Source: Oscillospiraceae bacterium
Lineage (GTDB): Bacteria; Bacillota; Clostridia; Oscillospirales; Oscillospiraceae
Length of the DNA stretch: 43,617 nucleotides
Reading direction: 5' to 3'
NCBI GenBank assembly: GCA_009781855.1
Contig: WQUY01000015.1
Coordinates: forward strand, 1 to 43,617
Shown: piece after piece, positions 8,206 to 16,360 of the stretch
How positions within the stretch are numbered: the first letter of the stretch is position 1
How the letters are laid out: each line of letters opens with the position of its first letter
Made by a program: the position numbers and the translations under genes
Notes under the pieces: model-generated
Told to the model about the DNA's origin: nothing
Database searches by the model: none
Seen by the model: the letters and a program-made list of their open reading frames with translations, nothing else

Positions 8206-8237
8206 GTTTGACCGGGGCTGCACAGCCCCGGTTAAAC
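8206..8237 (-). promoter_or_regulatory. Strong intercistronic hairpin between binding-protein and permease genes
   Basis: GTTTGACCGGGGCTG (8206-8220) pairs with CAGCCCCGGTTAAAC (8223-8237) across a two-base loop, with one G-T pair. On the minus strand no T run follows. It therefore looks like an mRNA-stabilising or partial-attenuation hairpin, which would leave the binding protein in excess over the permease, a common arrangement in ABC importer operons. Confidence 0.6.
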
Positions 8238-8273
8238 TTTGTTCACAGTCAATCAGACTTCAAAAGCGAAGAC

Positions 8274-9902
8274 CTAATCCAAAACTCTGTGAATATTTCT
8301 CATGCAGGCAAAATCTCCGAACATGAAGTCGATTCCTGCAACGCCTCTTACACATGCCGCTGCGTTGACCAAGAAGAACAGGTTAAATCCCGGGGGATCC
8401 TCTGCCATAATTTCTTGCATACGGAGGTAATGAGCTCTGCGTGCATTTAAATCATCGATGCTGCGTGCATCTTCAATCATCTGTGCGATTTCAGGATTGT
8501 TGTACGAAATTCTGTTTTGGCCGCCAAATGGCAGGAATACTTGAGCTACCGAGCCTGCGTTAGGAGTGACAGCGCCGACCCATATAATCATCTGGGATTG
8601 GTTGTTATCAAACGTTACGTAAGATGCAAGGCCTGCCGGATCCATAGCATTAATCTCAATATTTAGTCCGATTTGCTGCAATTGAGCTTGGACAACCTCT
8701 GCTGCTGTGACGTTTGTGGCAATCGCTGTTGCCAGTTCAACGGTTTCACCGTTCCAGACAGAACGCTCAAGATATGCTCTGGCTGCGTCAAGGTCGAATG
8801 GAACAATCGGGATATCATTGTTTCTGAACTCTGTCAAGCCCCAAAGGGTTCCGGTTGTTTCAGGAATAGCGAAATCGCCTCTTGCAACTGCGGCAATTTC
8901 TTCTCTATCGATGGCAGAAGCCACTGCTCTTCTGAAGTACAAGCAGCTCGCAAGCTCATCCGATTGGTTGAAGCCAAGATAATTCATGACAACGGGGCTC
9001 CATCTGTACACAACAAAGTTTTCTGTGTCTGCTTCAAGTATAGGTAGGTCAACGAAAGAAATTGAGAAACATACATGACTTTCTTCATTTTGAAGCATTG
9101 TAAATCGGGTGCTTACTTCCGGAACAAAACGCAGAACTAAATCTCTCGTAATCGCAGGGCCATCCCAGTAAGCATCATTGCGTGTCAGCGCCACATAGTC
9201 GTTTGTTGAGAAAGAGCTGACTGTGTACGGGCCGGTTCCAATCCAGGAGCCGGTTTCAGCATTCTCGGTCATGGCTCTTTCGTTAAGGATTCCGGCTGAC
9301 GCAGCAGCCATCTCGAACAAGAAGTCAACATTTGCTGAATTGAGCGTTATTTCAACAGTGTGCGAATCAAGAACATTTACATTTTGAACGTCACGCCATC
9401 TGTCAAAAGCTATAGTTCCGGGATGCGCCTGCGCTATTTGCACAGTAAATGCGACGTCCTCGGCTGTGAAGTGGTCTCCGTTGTGGAAGTAAACATCATC
9501 GCGAAGATGGAATATAAATGTTTGGCTATCAGCGGTTTCCCATCTTTCCGCGAGCATTGGGCCATATTGCCCTTCGCCAAGGAAGCGAACAAGTCTGTCA
9601 TAGATGAGGTTGTACACCCAAATTGTTGATGACGGGGACCCGGCCGGAGACAGCGGATTGACAACAGCAATCGGATTGTTGTCAACGATAATGTCTAAGA
9701 AGTCGGCAAACTGTGCACCTTCAGGTGGCGGAGCAGTGGGGTCTGGTGCAGGAGCTGTAGGAGTACCTGGCGCTGCCGGCTCTGTCGAACCCGCAGGAGT
9801 ATCTGGTGCTGCGGGTCCGGCAGGCGAACAGGCAGCAATCAGCCCCAAGCACATGACTGTCACGATAAACAGGGCGAGTATGCGTGTAGTTTTCTTTTCC
9901 AT
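8274..9902 (-). CDS. Extracellular solute-binding lipoprotein, family 5 (DppA/OppA-like)
   Basis: 542 residues, starting at an ATG behind GGAG. The N-terminus is a lipoprotein signal (KKTTRILALF, hydrophobic core, lipobox LIAAC) with a lipidated Cys near residue 25, followed by a Pro/Ala/Thr-rich tether of about 40 residues. The mature part carries family 5 features such as YDRLVRFLGEGQYGPMLAE, ETADSQTFIFHLRDDV, and AVASAIDREEIA. Family 5 proteins bind di- and oligopeptides but also nickel, heme, opines and other small organics, so the sequence does not fix the ligand. It is followed by the fused permease and presumably delivers the cluster's substrate. Gly/Ala/Thr/Pro-rich low complexity is limited to the tether. 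Confidence 0.92.
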   Translation of the reverse strand: MEKKTTRILALFIVTVMCLGLIAACSPAGPAAPDTPAGSTEPAAPGTPTAPAPDPTAPPPEGAQFADFLDIIVDNNPIAVVNPLSPAGSPSSTIWVYNLIYDRLVRFLGEGQYGPMLAERWETADSQTFIFHLRDDVYFHNGDHFTAEDVAFTVQIAQAHPGTIAFDRWRDVQNVNVLDSHTVEITLNSANVDFLFEMAAASAGILNERAMTENAETGSWIGTGPYTVSSFSTNDYVALTRNDAYWDGPAITRDLVLRFVPEVSTRFTMLQNEESHVCFSISFVDLPILEADTENFVVYRWSPVVMNYLGFNQSDELASCLYFRRAVASAIDREEIAAVARGDFAIPETTGTLWGLTEFRNNDIPIVPFDLDAARAYLERSVWNGETVELATAIATNVTAAEVVQAQLQQIGLNIEINAMDPAGLASYVTFDNNQSQMIIWVGAVTPNAGSVAQVFLPFGGQNRISYNNPEIAQMIEDARSIDDLNARRAHYLRMQEIMAEDPPGFNLFFLVNAAACVRGVAGIDFMFGDFACMRNIHRVLD

Positions 9903-9992
9903 TTTACATTCTCCTTTGTTATTTATGGTGTCGTGATTCCTGAATCTGTTTTTATGAAGCGAGAAACAGATTCTTTTTCCACTTTACACTAC

Positions 9993-11147
9993 TCACTTTT
10001 GCGCATACGCGGAATGAGCGCTTAAAACAATTTCTTGAATCGGGAAACGCTTGGGGCAATGCTTGTTACACAGTCCGCACCGCAAGCAATCTATCGCTCC
10101 GTGTCGGTCTATGTTGTACTGAAGCCTTGGCATCTCTGAATTTGAGAACATCTGCTCATCGTTGACAAGCTCAATAATGCGCGGAGCATCAATCCCTGCG
10201 GCACAAGGCATACAGCAATAACACGTCGTGCAAAGATATGCTCTGTTTGCATAATACGCATCTCTGATTTTTGCTGCATCCAACGACGCCCACACATCCA
10301 GTGTTCCGGGAATAACAGCTTCGGCGTATGCAAAACATTTTTCCGCATGACCGATGGTTGGGCATTCAGATTCTATAGACAATTGTGCTGATGAGACTTC
10401 TTCAAGAGCCAACACCCACTGGATACACCGTTCATCCAGCTCTTGTTGTATGTGCACACTGTCCAGCACTTCTTTGACATTTGTGGGGATGTTCTTTAGC
10501 AGGCGACCTGCCTTCGTAACATCGGTTGCGATGACACCGTTGTGATACTCTTGCGTAAATTTAAATCCACCGACGCCAGGATGGTGCTTATAATCAAGGA
10601 GGGATAGTTCCATTTGCACAAATGCCCAATGGGGACATGTGTTGTTAATGTCTTTGAGATAATGTGGATCATCGTGAAACGCAATCCCAATATGGCTTGC
10701 AGTGCCGGTTTCTGTCACATTCTTTACCCACTGGGATATGTCAATTGCCTTCATTGCCGCCCAATTGAATCGATTGACACCATCTAAGATGCAAAAGTCA
10801 ACAGAAACAAGCTCAAACAATTCGAGCTGTGCGGCGAGCAAATCGCTGAGTTCTTGCTGTGACGACACGCCATGTGTAGGAATGTTGACGGCAAGCTTAA
10901 CCTTATCTCGATATCCGCCACTCAGTGCAGATTTAACATATGCGCAAGCTTTTTTAGGATTTTCAAACAGCAGCGGATATCCCAAGTTTATGAAGTTGAC
11001 GCCACGATCCACCATGTATCTTATCGTATCGGCACGCTCGTCGGCGCTTGTGCTTTCAGGATTTGCAATAGCCTCTTCACGGCAAAGCACACCGAGCGAT
11101 AACTCCGAAATTAACCAATCGAGGATTCCAAACTTTCGATACCTCAG
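9993..11147 (-). CDS. Aldo/keto reductase-like protein with C-terminal 4Fe-4S domain, apparent CTG start
   Basis: The aldo/keto reductase barrel opens with LRYRKFGILDWLISELSLG, continues with a DRGVNFINLGY strand, and ends in two cysteine clusters (CTTCYCCMPC and CLRCGLCNKHCP). This matches the ferredoxin-linked aldo/keto reductase-like family of anaerobes. The family N-terminus lies upstream of the first GTG (11090), with no ATG in frame back to a stop. The first usable codon is CTG at 11147, with AGGAGGG seven bases before it. An out-of-frame ATG overlaps the same site. The product from CTG would be 384 residues. The classic catalytic Tyr/Lys set is not obvious, so the reaction may differ from ordinary carbonyl reduction. 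It follows the cupin gene by about 20 bases and belongs to the same operon. Confidence 0.85.
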   Translation of the reverse strand: MRYRKFGILDWLISELSLGVLCREEAIANPESTSADERADTIRYMVDRGVNFINLGYPLLFENPKKACAYVKSALSGGYRDKVKLAVNIPTHGVSSQQELSDLLAAQLELFELVSVDFCILDGVNRFNWAAMKAIDISQWVKNVTETGTASHIGIAFHDDPHYLKDINNTCPHWAFVQMELSLLDYKHHPGVGGFKFTQEYHNGVIATDVTKAGRLLKNIPTNVKEVLDSVHIQQELDERCIQWVLALEEVSSAQLSIESECPTIGHAEKCFAYAEAVIPGTLDVWASLDAAKIRDAYYANRAYLCTTCYCCMPCAAGIDAPRIIELVNDEQMFSNSEMPRLQYNIDRHGAIDCLRCGLCNKHCPKRFPIQEIVLSAHSAYAQK

Positions 11148-11167
11148 CGCTCATCCCTCCTGCATTA

Positions 11168-12217
11168 TTAGTCTTCGTATTGTGTTTTAGAGCCGTCTCT
11201 GGATTTCCATGGGGAATCGTGTGTACCATCGAGATTTACAACGATGAATGAGAAAGGCTTATCTACCCAGCGGGTGGTTTGCGGAAGATGTGAAAATCCT
11301 CTCGGACATATGTAAACCGTCGGAACCTCACATGCATAGCGCTCATCCTCTTCACCCATAGCAATTTCAACGCATGATCCGTTGTGAAGCGGGTCATCTG
11401 CATCAAGCCCAGCAACGATAAGCAGCTCTTCACAGGGGTGACTGTGCGATTCTCCGGCGCGATGCCAAACGCCGCTACCGGTATAATGACCCCATAGGAA
11501 GTTAAGCTCAAAGCCCAGCAGGTCGCTTCCGTACAGCCATACAAGGTTGTCGGCATTGCCCGGCCCCATTTCGCCCATTTGGGCAGAATGGATAACACCC
11601 CATTCGTCAATGTAATTGTTGTAACCCATACCGCTGCCGTCTTTTGTCTCTACACGGTATTTATCTTGTACTTTCATCTTGTCAAAGCCTGTGAATTTGC
11701 CCGTCTTTGGGTCAACACTCGTGGCGAAAATGCGCGAATAAGTCTCATATTTTGTGCATCCCGCAACAGGTGGCTTAAGCTCCGATTCAGGGATTATTTT
11801 CCCACTGTATACGGGATCCATTGATATTACAAAATGCACGAAAGGACGCTTGACATTTTTTACCTTTACAGGCCCATGCGGCGTACCCTTAGGGATACAA
11901 ACGGCATAATTTCGATTGAAAGTGTGAAGCTCACGTTCTTCTCCGATTTCTATTGAAACTTCAGCCCCAAGGTCAATCATGTCGTCAAGGTTTGTTGATG
12001 CAAATACTAAAACCTCGTCATACGGGTGAACAACCATGCCCTCAATGGGGTGAAACTGTGTTTCTTCTTTGATAAAGCAGTAAGAAAAACTTCCGCCAAA
12101 GCCTTCCATATCGGCTTTGCCTTCCATCCAGAAAAGCTCAAAGGGATAGAGCCCTTCCGGACCTTTTTGCCATTTAAGCGGTTTTACCAGGTGCTGGTGC
12201 AGCGTTGATTTTGGCAT
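11168..12217 (-). CDS. Double-cupin protein of unknown function
   Basis: 349 residues starting MPKSTLHQHLVKPL behind GGAGGG; a longer open frame to 12346 has no ribosome site. Two cupin-like barrels are visible. The first has HPYDEVLVFAS and KGTPHGPVKVKN. The second has HRAGESHSHPCEELLIVAG and RGFSHLPQTTRW. The His/Glu spacing in each fits the two cupin motifs that hold a metal. I do not recognise a characterised enzyme. Cupins in catabolic operons include isomerases, decarboxylases and dioxygenase-fold lyases, and with no oxygen here an isomerase, lyase or binding role is more likely. It is the first gene of the minus operon and so probably acts early in the pathway. Confidence 0.8.
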   Translation of the reverse strand: MPKSTLHQHLVKPLKWQKGPEGLYPFELFWMEGKADMEGFGGSFSYCFIKEETQFHPIEGMVVHPYDEVLVFASTNLDDMIDLGAEVSIEIGEERELHTFNRNYAVCIPKGTPHGPVKVKNVKRPFVHFVISMDPVYSGKIIPESELKPPVAGCTKYETYSRIFATSVDPKTGKFTGFDKMKVQDKYRVETKDGSGMGYNNYIDEWGVIHSAQMGEMGPGNADNLVWLYGSDLLGFELNFLWGHYTGSGVWHRAGESHSHPCEELLIVAGLDADDPLHNGSCVEIAMGEEDERYACEVPTVYICPRGFSHLPQTTRWVDKPFSFIVVNLDGTHDSPWKSRDGSKTQYED

Positions 12218-12356
12218 TTTTAATAACCCTCCAAATACAAGAATATTTTCGATGTAATATACTGAAAAATATAGCATTGTGCTTGTGGGTTGGTAAAGAA
12301 ACAATTTGTGATGTATGTGCAATGTTGCTAATGTGTTTTGTGACAATTGTGCAAAG

Positions 12357-12387
12357 TTGGCGTGCGGTTAATCCAACCGCACGCCAA
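12357..12387. repeat. Perfect 13-bp inverted repeat downstream of the LysR gene
   Basis: TTGGCGTGCGGTT (12357-12369) and AACCGCACGCCAA (12375-12387) with a five-base loop. It lies between the LysR stop and the cupin operon start, both on the minus strand. No T run follows on either strand, so it may be a factor-assisted terminator for the LysR transcript or a structure in the cupin leader. The rest of 12218-12417 holds AT-rich sequence where the cupin operon promoter should be, including ATCACAAATTG on the minus strand, which resembles a motif in the UroD promoter. Confidence 0.55.
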
Positions 12388-12417
12388 TGAGTTTGCTTGT
12401 GTTGTAACAAGATGTTT

Positions 12418-13320
12418 TTAGTTATTTTCTTGTTTTTCCAAGTGTGAAATCAGTACGTCATACAATAGCTCCGCGTCAGGAGACAATTGCTCACCTTTTC
12501 TCTTTATAAGGTGGAGTCGCCATTGTAAAGACTCTTCCTGAAACGGTATCGCCACCAGATTTCTTTTTGAAAACGCCGCCGCCATCGGTTGGAGTGCCAT
12601 CGTCGCGATACCTACCTGAGCTTCATGGTCGGCTAATTCAAACAAAACCCTCATGCTGTCTGCCCGGTTTTCGACCCAAAGTTCGACCCCGGCATTTTCT
12701 GCCTCGCTCAGTAGCGAAGAATAGGATTTGGTATAACCATGCATGATGGTCAGTGGGGATCCTATCAAATCTTTCACACGCACGGACGGAAGCTTTGCAA
12801 GCGGATGTTTTTTTTGTACATAGATGGCGAAGTTGGACGAACATACGTTAACGGCGTCAAACAATTCGGAATCAATAGGAGCAGGGCATAGCGCAAGCTC
12901 CACAACCTTAGATTTTACGGCAATTTCGGCACCGAGGTCGCTCTCGTTTCTCAAGTCAAGGTATATATGCGGATATTTGGCTTCAAAAGTTCGTATAGGC
13001 GTTTCGGCAAATTCCTCAAAGGCACCACTGGACAATACAAATGGAACGCGCTGGTTAAGGTGTTTGCCTATATGAAAATATCGTTCACATGCGTCGATAT
13101 TATAAATAATCTGTTCGGCGATAGGTAATAAAAATTTTGCGTGCTCGGTCAGCCGCAACTCTTTCCCTCTCCGTATGAACAGCGTGTATTGCAGCTCCGA
13201 CTCAAGTCGCTGCATTGACATGCTGATGCCCTGTGGCGAAATAAAACAGTTTTCTGCTGCCCGCACAAAACTTCTGTACTTGCAAATTTCAAGAAAATAT
13301 CGTATTTGCTGAAACTCCAT
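12418..13320 (-). CDS. LysR-family transcriptional regulator
   Basis: 300 residues. The N-terminal winged helix-turn-helix is typical: MEFQQIRYFLEICKYRSF, AAENCFISPQGISMSMQRLE, LFIRRGKELRLTEHA. The C-terminal part fits the LysR effector-binding fold, with LSSGAFEEFAETPIRTFE as the first strand-helix. The start at 13320 is chosen for the family N-terminus and GAGAGGG upstream; an ATG six codons earlier lies in the ribosome site. It is divergent from the UroD-like gene and sits directly upstream of the cupin operon, a classic position for the pathway regulator. The ligand is probably the substrate or an intermediate of this cluster. Confidence 0.92.
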   Translation of the reverse strand: MEFQQIRYFLEICKYRSFVRAAENCFISPQGISMSMQRLESELQYTLFIRRGKELRLTEHAKFLLPIAEQIIYNIDACERYFHIGKHLNQRVPFVLSSGAFEEFAETPIRTFEAKYPHIYLDLRNESDLGAEIAVKSKVVELALCPAPIDSELFDAVNVCSSNFAIYVQKKHPLAKLPSVRVKDLIGSPLTIMHGYTKSYSSLLSEAENAGVELWVENRADSMRVLFELADHEAQVGIATMALQPMAAAFSKRNLVAIPFQEESLQWRLHLIKRKGEQLSPDAELLYDVLISHLEKQENN

Positions 13321-13454
13321 AAAATATGACCCTCTCATTGAACGCGAACATCACCAAATGTTGCTTGACGATTATGGCATATGAAGTGTAGGGTGAATTG
13401 TATCACAATTTACCCAGTTCTACAATTCTATTCTTTTATAACAGGAGGAGCAAT
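13321..13454. promoter_or_regulatory. Divergent LysR/UroD control region
   Basis: A weak plus-strand promoter TTGACG (13365-13370), 18 bases, TAGGGT (13389-13394) is followed by ATTGTATCACAAT (13397-13409), a short inverted repeat with ATTGT/ACAAT arms. A T-N11-A spacing suits LysR binding. The AGGAGG of the UroD-like gene is at 13443-13448. The operator role is inferred from position and symmetry only. Confidence 0.4.
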
Positions 13455-14537
13455 ATGATTCCCAAATTTGATCCGAAAGAGCTGAATGTAGTCGGAGAAA
13501 CGGTTGCGTATGTATATATGCCAAGCATAAAAATATACGACTATCCGGTTACGGAAAAAGAGGCCATCACTTCTATGTTTAAGGGCAAAGCCTATTGGCA
13601 AATGGTCGGCGCTGAGCGGTGTCCATTCGTGCCACGGCTTCTGCCTGACAATACTGTGCGCGGACTTGTTTTTGAGCACCAGCCATTTGATGTACTGACA
13701 GAAGCCGGTGGTAAGGACATGTTCGGCATTGAGTGGGAATACATCGCGCAGGTTGGCGGTTCTACAGTGCGCCCAGGTGTGCCGTTTTTGGAAGATATCA
13801 GCCAGTGGCGTGAAAAAATCGTCTGGCCGGATATTGATAGCTGGGATTGGGAAGGCTCTGCGAAAATCAACAACGACACATACCTGGCTTCTGACAAATT
13901 CAATCTTGCTTGGTTTCAAACCGGGTGGTTTGAACGGCTTATAGCGCTCATGGATTTTGAGGGTGCGCTTATGGCGATATTTGATGAGGATTCGAAAGAG
14001 GAAGTCAAAGCATTCTTTGAAAAGCTTACCGATTTGTATATTCGGATTTTCGACAAATATATTACATATTTCCCGAAAGTTGACGGCTTCTTTGTCCACG
14101 ACGACTGGGGCTCGCAGAAAGAAACGTTTTTCTCTCCTGAGCTTGTTGCAGAGATGATAGTGCCCTACATGAAAAGGGTCACGGATTTCCTACACGTTAA
14201 AGGAAAATGCTGTGAACTGCATAGTTGTGGGCAAATCTTAAAGCAAGTGCCGAACATCATTGCTGCGGGGTGGGATGCATGGAATCCTCAGCTTATAAAT
14301 GACATGGACGCGATTTATGATTTGTATGGCGACAAAATTGTTCTGGGCATCGCGCCCGAGCCTTTTGATATTGAGTCGGCGACAGAAGAGGAGCAACGTG
14401 CTGCTGCGAGGGCATATGCGGACAAGTATTGCCGCCCAGACAAACCGACATACCTGAATATGTATAGCACAGCTTTCCTTACCCCTGCCTATAGGGAAGA
14501 ACTTTATATCCGTTCTCGCGAAAACTATAGTAAGTGA
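13455..14537 (+). CDS. Uroporphyrinogen decarboxylase-family (MtaA/UroD-like) protein
   Basis: 360 residues from the ATG at 13455, six bases after AGGAGG; an in-frame extension to 13398 has no ribosome site. The protein has the UroD/MtaA barrel. Near residue 255 lies ELHSCGQ, equivalent to the H-x-C zinc motif of the corrinoid methyltransferases MtaA/MtbA. Heme-pathway UroD residues are not apparent and no other heme genes are near, so heme synthesis is unlikely. Related UroD-fold proteins act in methyl transfer from O-, N- or S-methyl compounds, usually with a corrinoid protein, but none is encoded here. Divergent from the LysR regulator, it is likely part of the same regulon. Its exact reaction is unknown. 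Confidence 0.82.
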   Translation: MIPKFDPKELNVVGETVAYVYMPSIKIYDYPVTEKEAITSMFKGKAYWQMVGAERCPFVPRLLPDNTVRGLVFEHQPFDVLTEAGGKDMFGIEWEYIAQVGGSTVRPGVPFLEDISQWREKIVWPDIDSWDWEGSAKINNDTYLASDKFNLAWFQTGWFERLIALMDFEGALMAIFDEDSKEEVKAFFEKLTDLYIRIFDKYITYFPKVDGFFVHDDWGSQKETFFSPELVAEMIVPYMKRVTDFLHVKGKCCELHSCGQILKQVPNIIAAGWDAWNPQLINDMDAIYDLYGDKIVLGIAPEPFDIESATEEEQRAAARAYADKYCRPDKPTYLNMYSTAFLTPAYREELYIRSRENYSK

Positions 14538-14573
14538 TATTTAGTGTTGGCGAGGAGTTTTGAGATCTTTAAG

Positions 14574-14906
14574 TCACGCATTCTCCCGATAATAGTTTAG
14601 TACCAACGCGCCAATCAACAAGAGTCCACTTGCGAAAAACTGATAGAATGCATCAACTCCAGCAACAACAAGCCCGTTTTGGAAGCTTGAAAGCAGCAAG
14701 ATTCCGATGAATACACCCAACATGTTTCCAACACCGCCGGAGAATGCAACACCGCCAAGCACTGCTGCAGTTATACCAAGGTGAGCGTTTATCTGCAACT
14801 CAATTTCGTCAACTCTGCTTTTGAGAGCATCTGTATTATCTTCAATACGATCCATGCGAATCCGTTTGTCTTCAAAAACTTTGATTTTGTTATTTTCATT
14901 CATCAT
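14574..14906 (-). pseudogene. Chimeric ORF: antirepressor-like start joined to sugar ABC permease tail
   Basis: 110 codons with two unrelated halves. Residues 1-40 (NNKIKVFEDKRIRMDRIEDN, then a short coiled-coil-like stretch) resemble the start of BRO/antirepressor-type phage proteins. From about residue 42 the sequence becomes HLGITAAVLGGVAFSGGVGN followed by two hydrophobic helices and a FFASGLLLIGALVLNY end. That is the C-terminus of RbsC/XylH-type sugar permeases, which are normally about 320 residues. The lost 200-plus residues and the hybrid make-up point to a deletion-fusion remnant. It may still be translated, since its ATG overlaps the stop of the regulator remnant upstream. Confidence 0.6.
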
Positions 14907-15145
14907 CGCCGCCTCTCATCATCTGCAAAATTGTCTCTTTAAGTTTCCCACTCATAGGAGAATCCGGGTCAAAACACATGTCAATGAACCTGCGCAGTTC
15001 TGCACTATATTCTATCTTGGGTTTGAATTCATACAGCTTTACCTGTGGCTTGTCTGTGCGTCCATGGATGTAAGCTAACGAAACATCAAAGTAATCAGCG
15101 CACTTGCTTTTTTAGCACTTCGTATAAAGCAACTCTTGAAATCAT
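14896..15145 (-). pseudogene. Broken XRE-family transcriptional regulator
   Basis: From an ATG at 15145 one frame reads MISRVALYEVLKKQVR and stops. The next frame picks up CADYFDVSLAYIHGRTDKPQ, continues with a charged tail and ends at 14896. The joined text matches the recognition helix and following helix of small XRE repressors (ISRxALYxxLK, then ADYFDVSLxYLxGRTDxP). A one-base shift in the A-rich run near 15105 and missing N-terminal helices show the gene is not intact. Stretches between 15145 and 15246 also look like eroded coding sequence (one frame reads KAADGKMPSSDVANALQAL) but have no clear start. Confidence 0.6.
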
Positions 15146-15246
15146 AGCGCTTGCAATGCATTTGCTACATCTGACGAAGGCATTTTGCCATCGGCTGCTT
15201 TCGTGATTTGCAAAGGGGATACAATATGCGTATCCCCTTTGACTTG

Positions 15247-16080
15247 CTAATTATTGCCTTCCCTACTCGTACTCGGTCGCAAATCAAGCGCCTGTAGGTT
15301 ATGCCCAGCACCAAGAATGACGTTTTCAAAAAACTTGTTCAGATAGGAAACATTCGGGCGGATGTTATTTTGTGCGTCAATGTGGTTGGCGCGGACAAGA
15401 GCATCTCGAAACCATTTGCTGTGTTCCTCAAAGGGTGCGTTGTCAACTTGCACTCCCATTGTGCGAAGATATTTGATTGCGAATGTCGAGATGGTTCGGG
15501 TATTGCCCTCCCGAAATGGGTGCGCCTGCCAGATGGTCGAGATGAACTTGGCAAATTTATGAACATCTTCTTCTTGGAACGGCGTGTTATACTTTGCATT
15601 CTGTTCGGTATCAAAATCGTAACGCAGATAGTCCGGAATGGCATTAAAGTCGCCATAGACCATAGAGGCATCATTTAGCACCGGTTCTTTCTTGGAAAGG
15701 TTTTCTGTGCGATACTCGCCCACCCATTTGAACGGAAGCACATCTTGAAATAACTCTCTGTGAATCACTTTCAACGAAATGGGAGACAGCTTGAAATCTT
15801 CTCTCTCTAAGCAAACAGTAATCCGTGCGGCTACGATGTCGGCTTCCTTGTGCCTATATTCTGCGCTGTCCGGGTCTATTGCAGTATAGTGGTTATAGAC
15901 CTTCTCGGCGGCTTGCTCTGTGTTGTATTTATTGGCAAGGGTATCAGCGATAACGGTTTCAAGATACGCAGAAGTTTGCAACCCATCAGTGGCCTGCAAT
16001 CCTTTTCCGATTTCCCAATATTTTTGACGTTTCTCCATGTCTTGGTTTGGCGCAAGAGGTGTGTATTCACTTTGGAACAT
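15247..16080 (-). CDS. Fic/DOC family protein (probable protein AMPylase)
   Basis: 277 residues from the ATG at 16080, with GGTGG upstream; an open frame continues to 16158 but lacks a good site. The Fic core motif HPFREGNTRT begins near residue 187 with the catalytic His, the phosphate-anchoring GN and the Arg. Upstream IHRELFQDVLPFKWVGEYR is the usual Fic helix before the beta hairpin. Fic enzymes transfer AMP (sometimes other nucleotides) from ATP to a Ser/Thr/Tyr of a target and serve as toxins, regulators or effectors. No adjacent antitoxin with the inhibitory S/T-x-x-x-E-G helix was found. Flanked by a broken XRE gene and a divergent AlbA_2 gene, it fits an accessory or defence patch. 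Confidence 0.88.
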   Translation of the reverse strand: MFQSEYTPLAPNQDMEKRQKYWEIGKGLQATDGLQTSAYLETVIADTLANKYNTEQAAEKVYNHYTAIDPDSAEYRHKEADIVAARITVCLEREDFKLSPISLKVIHRELFQDVLPFKWVGEYRTENLSKKEPVLNDASMVYGDFNAIPDYLRYDFDTEQNAKYNTPFQEEDVHKFAKFISTIWQAHPFREGNTRTISTFAIKYLRTMGVQVDNAPFEEHSKWFRDALVRANHIDAQNNIRPNVSYLNKFFENVILGAGHNLQALDLRPSTSREGNN

Positions 16081-16295
16081 GCAGGTATCCACCACCTTTC
16101 GTTGCTTTGCTATTATACGCTGTTTTAGCTTGGAAATCAATAAGCCTCTCATTGTCATAGTCAGATTGCCATAAATATTTCTGTAAACAAACTTCTATCG
16201 CTTGCGGCAGCTTCATTTGCCGTCATCTATGTATTCAGATTGTCAGAATTCCATGTCTATATGCCGAAAAATGTGGCTTCAACTACAAATTTACC

Positions 16296-16324
16296 TTTAA
16301 TTATGTACATATTCGTATTATAAT
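16296..16324 (+). promoter_or_regulatory. Candidate promoter of the AlbA_2 gene
   Basis: TATAAT (16319-16324) is a perfect -10 box. TTTAAT 17 bases upstream is a weak -35 box. The gene begins at 16361 behind AAGGAG. Confidence 0.5.
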
Positions 16325-16360
16325 TGGTTTACCGAATTATCAGCAAGGAGCTAAGGAAAT

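Noticed and set aside
13455-14537. Heme-pathway uroporphyrinogen decarboxylase (hemE)
   Set aside because: The HxC zinc motif, the lack of heme genes nearby and the catabolic context fit the MtaA-like branch instead.
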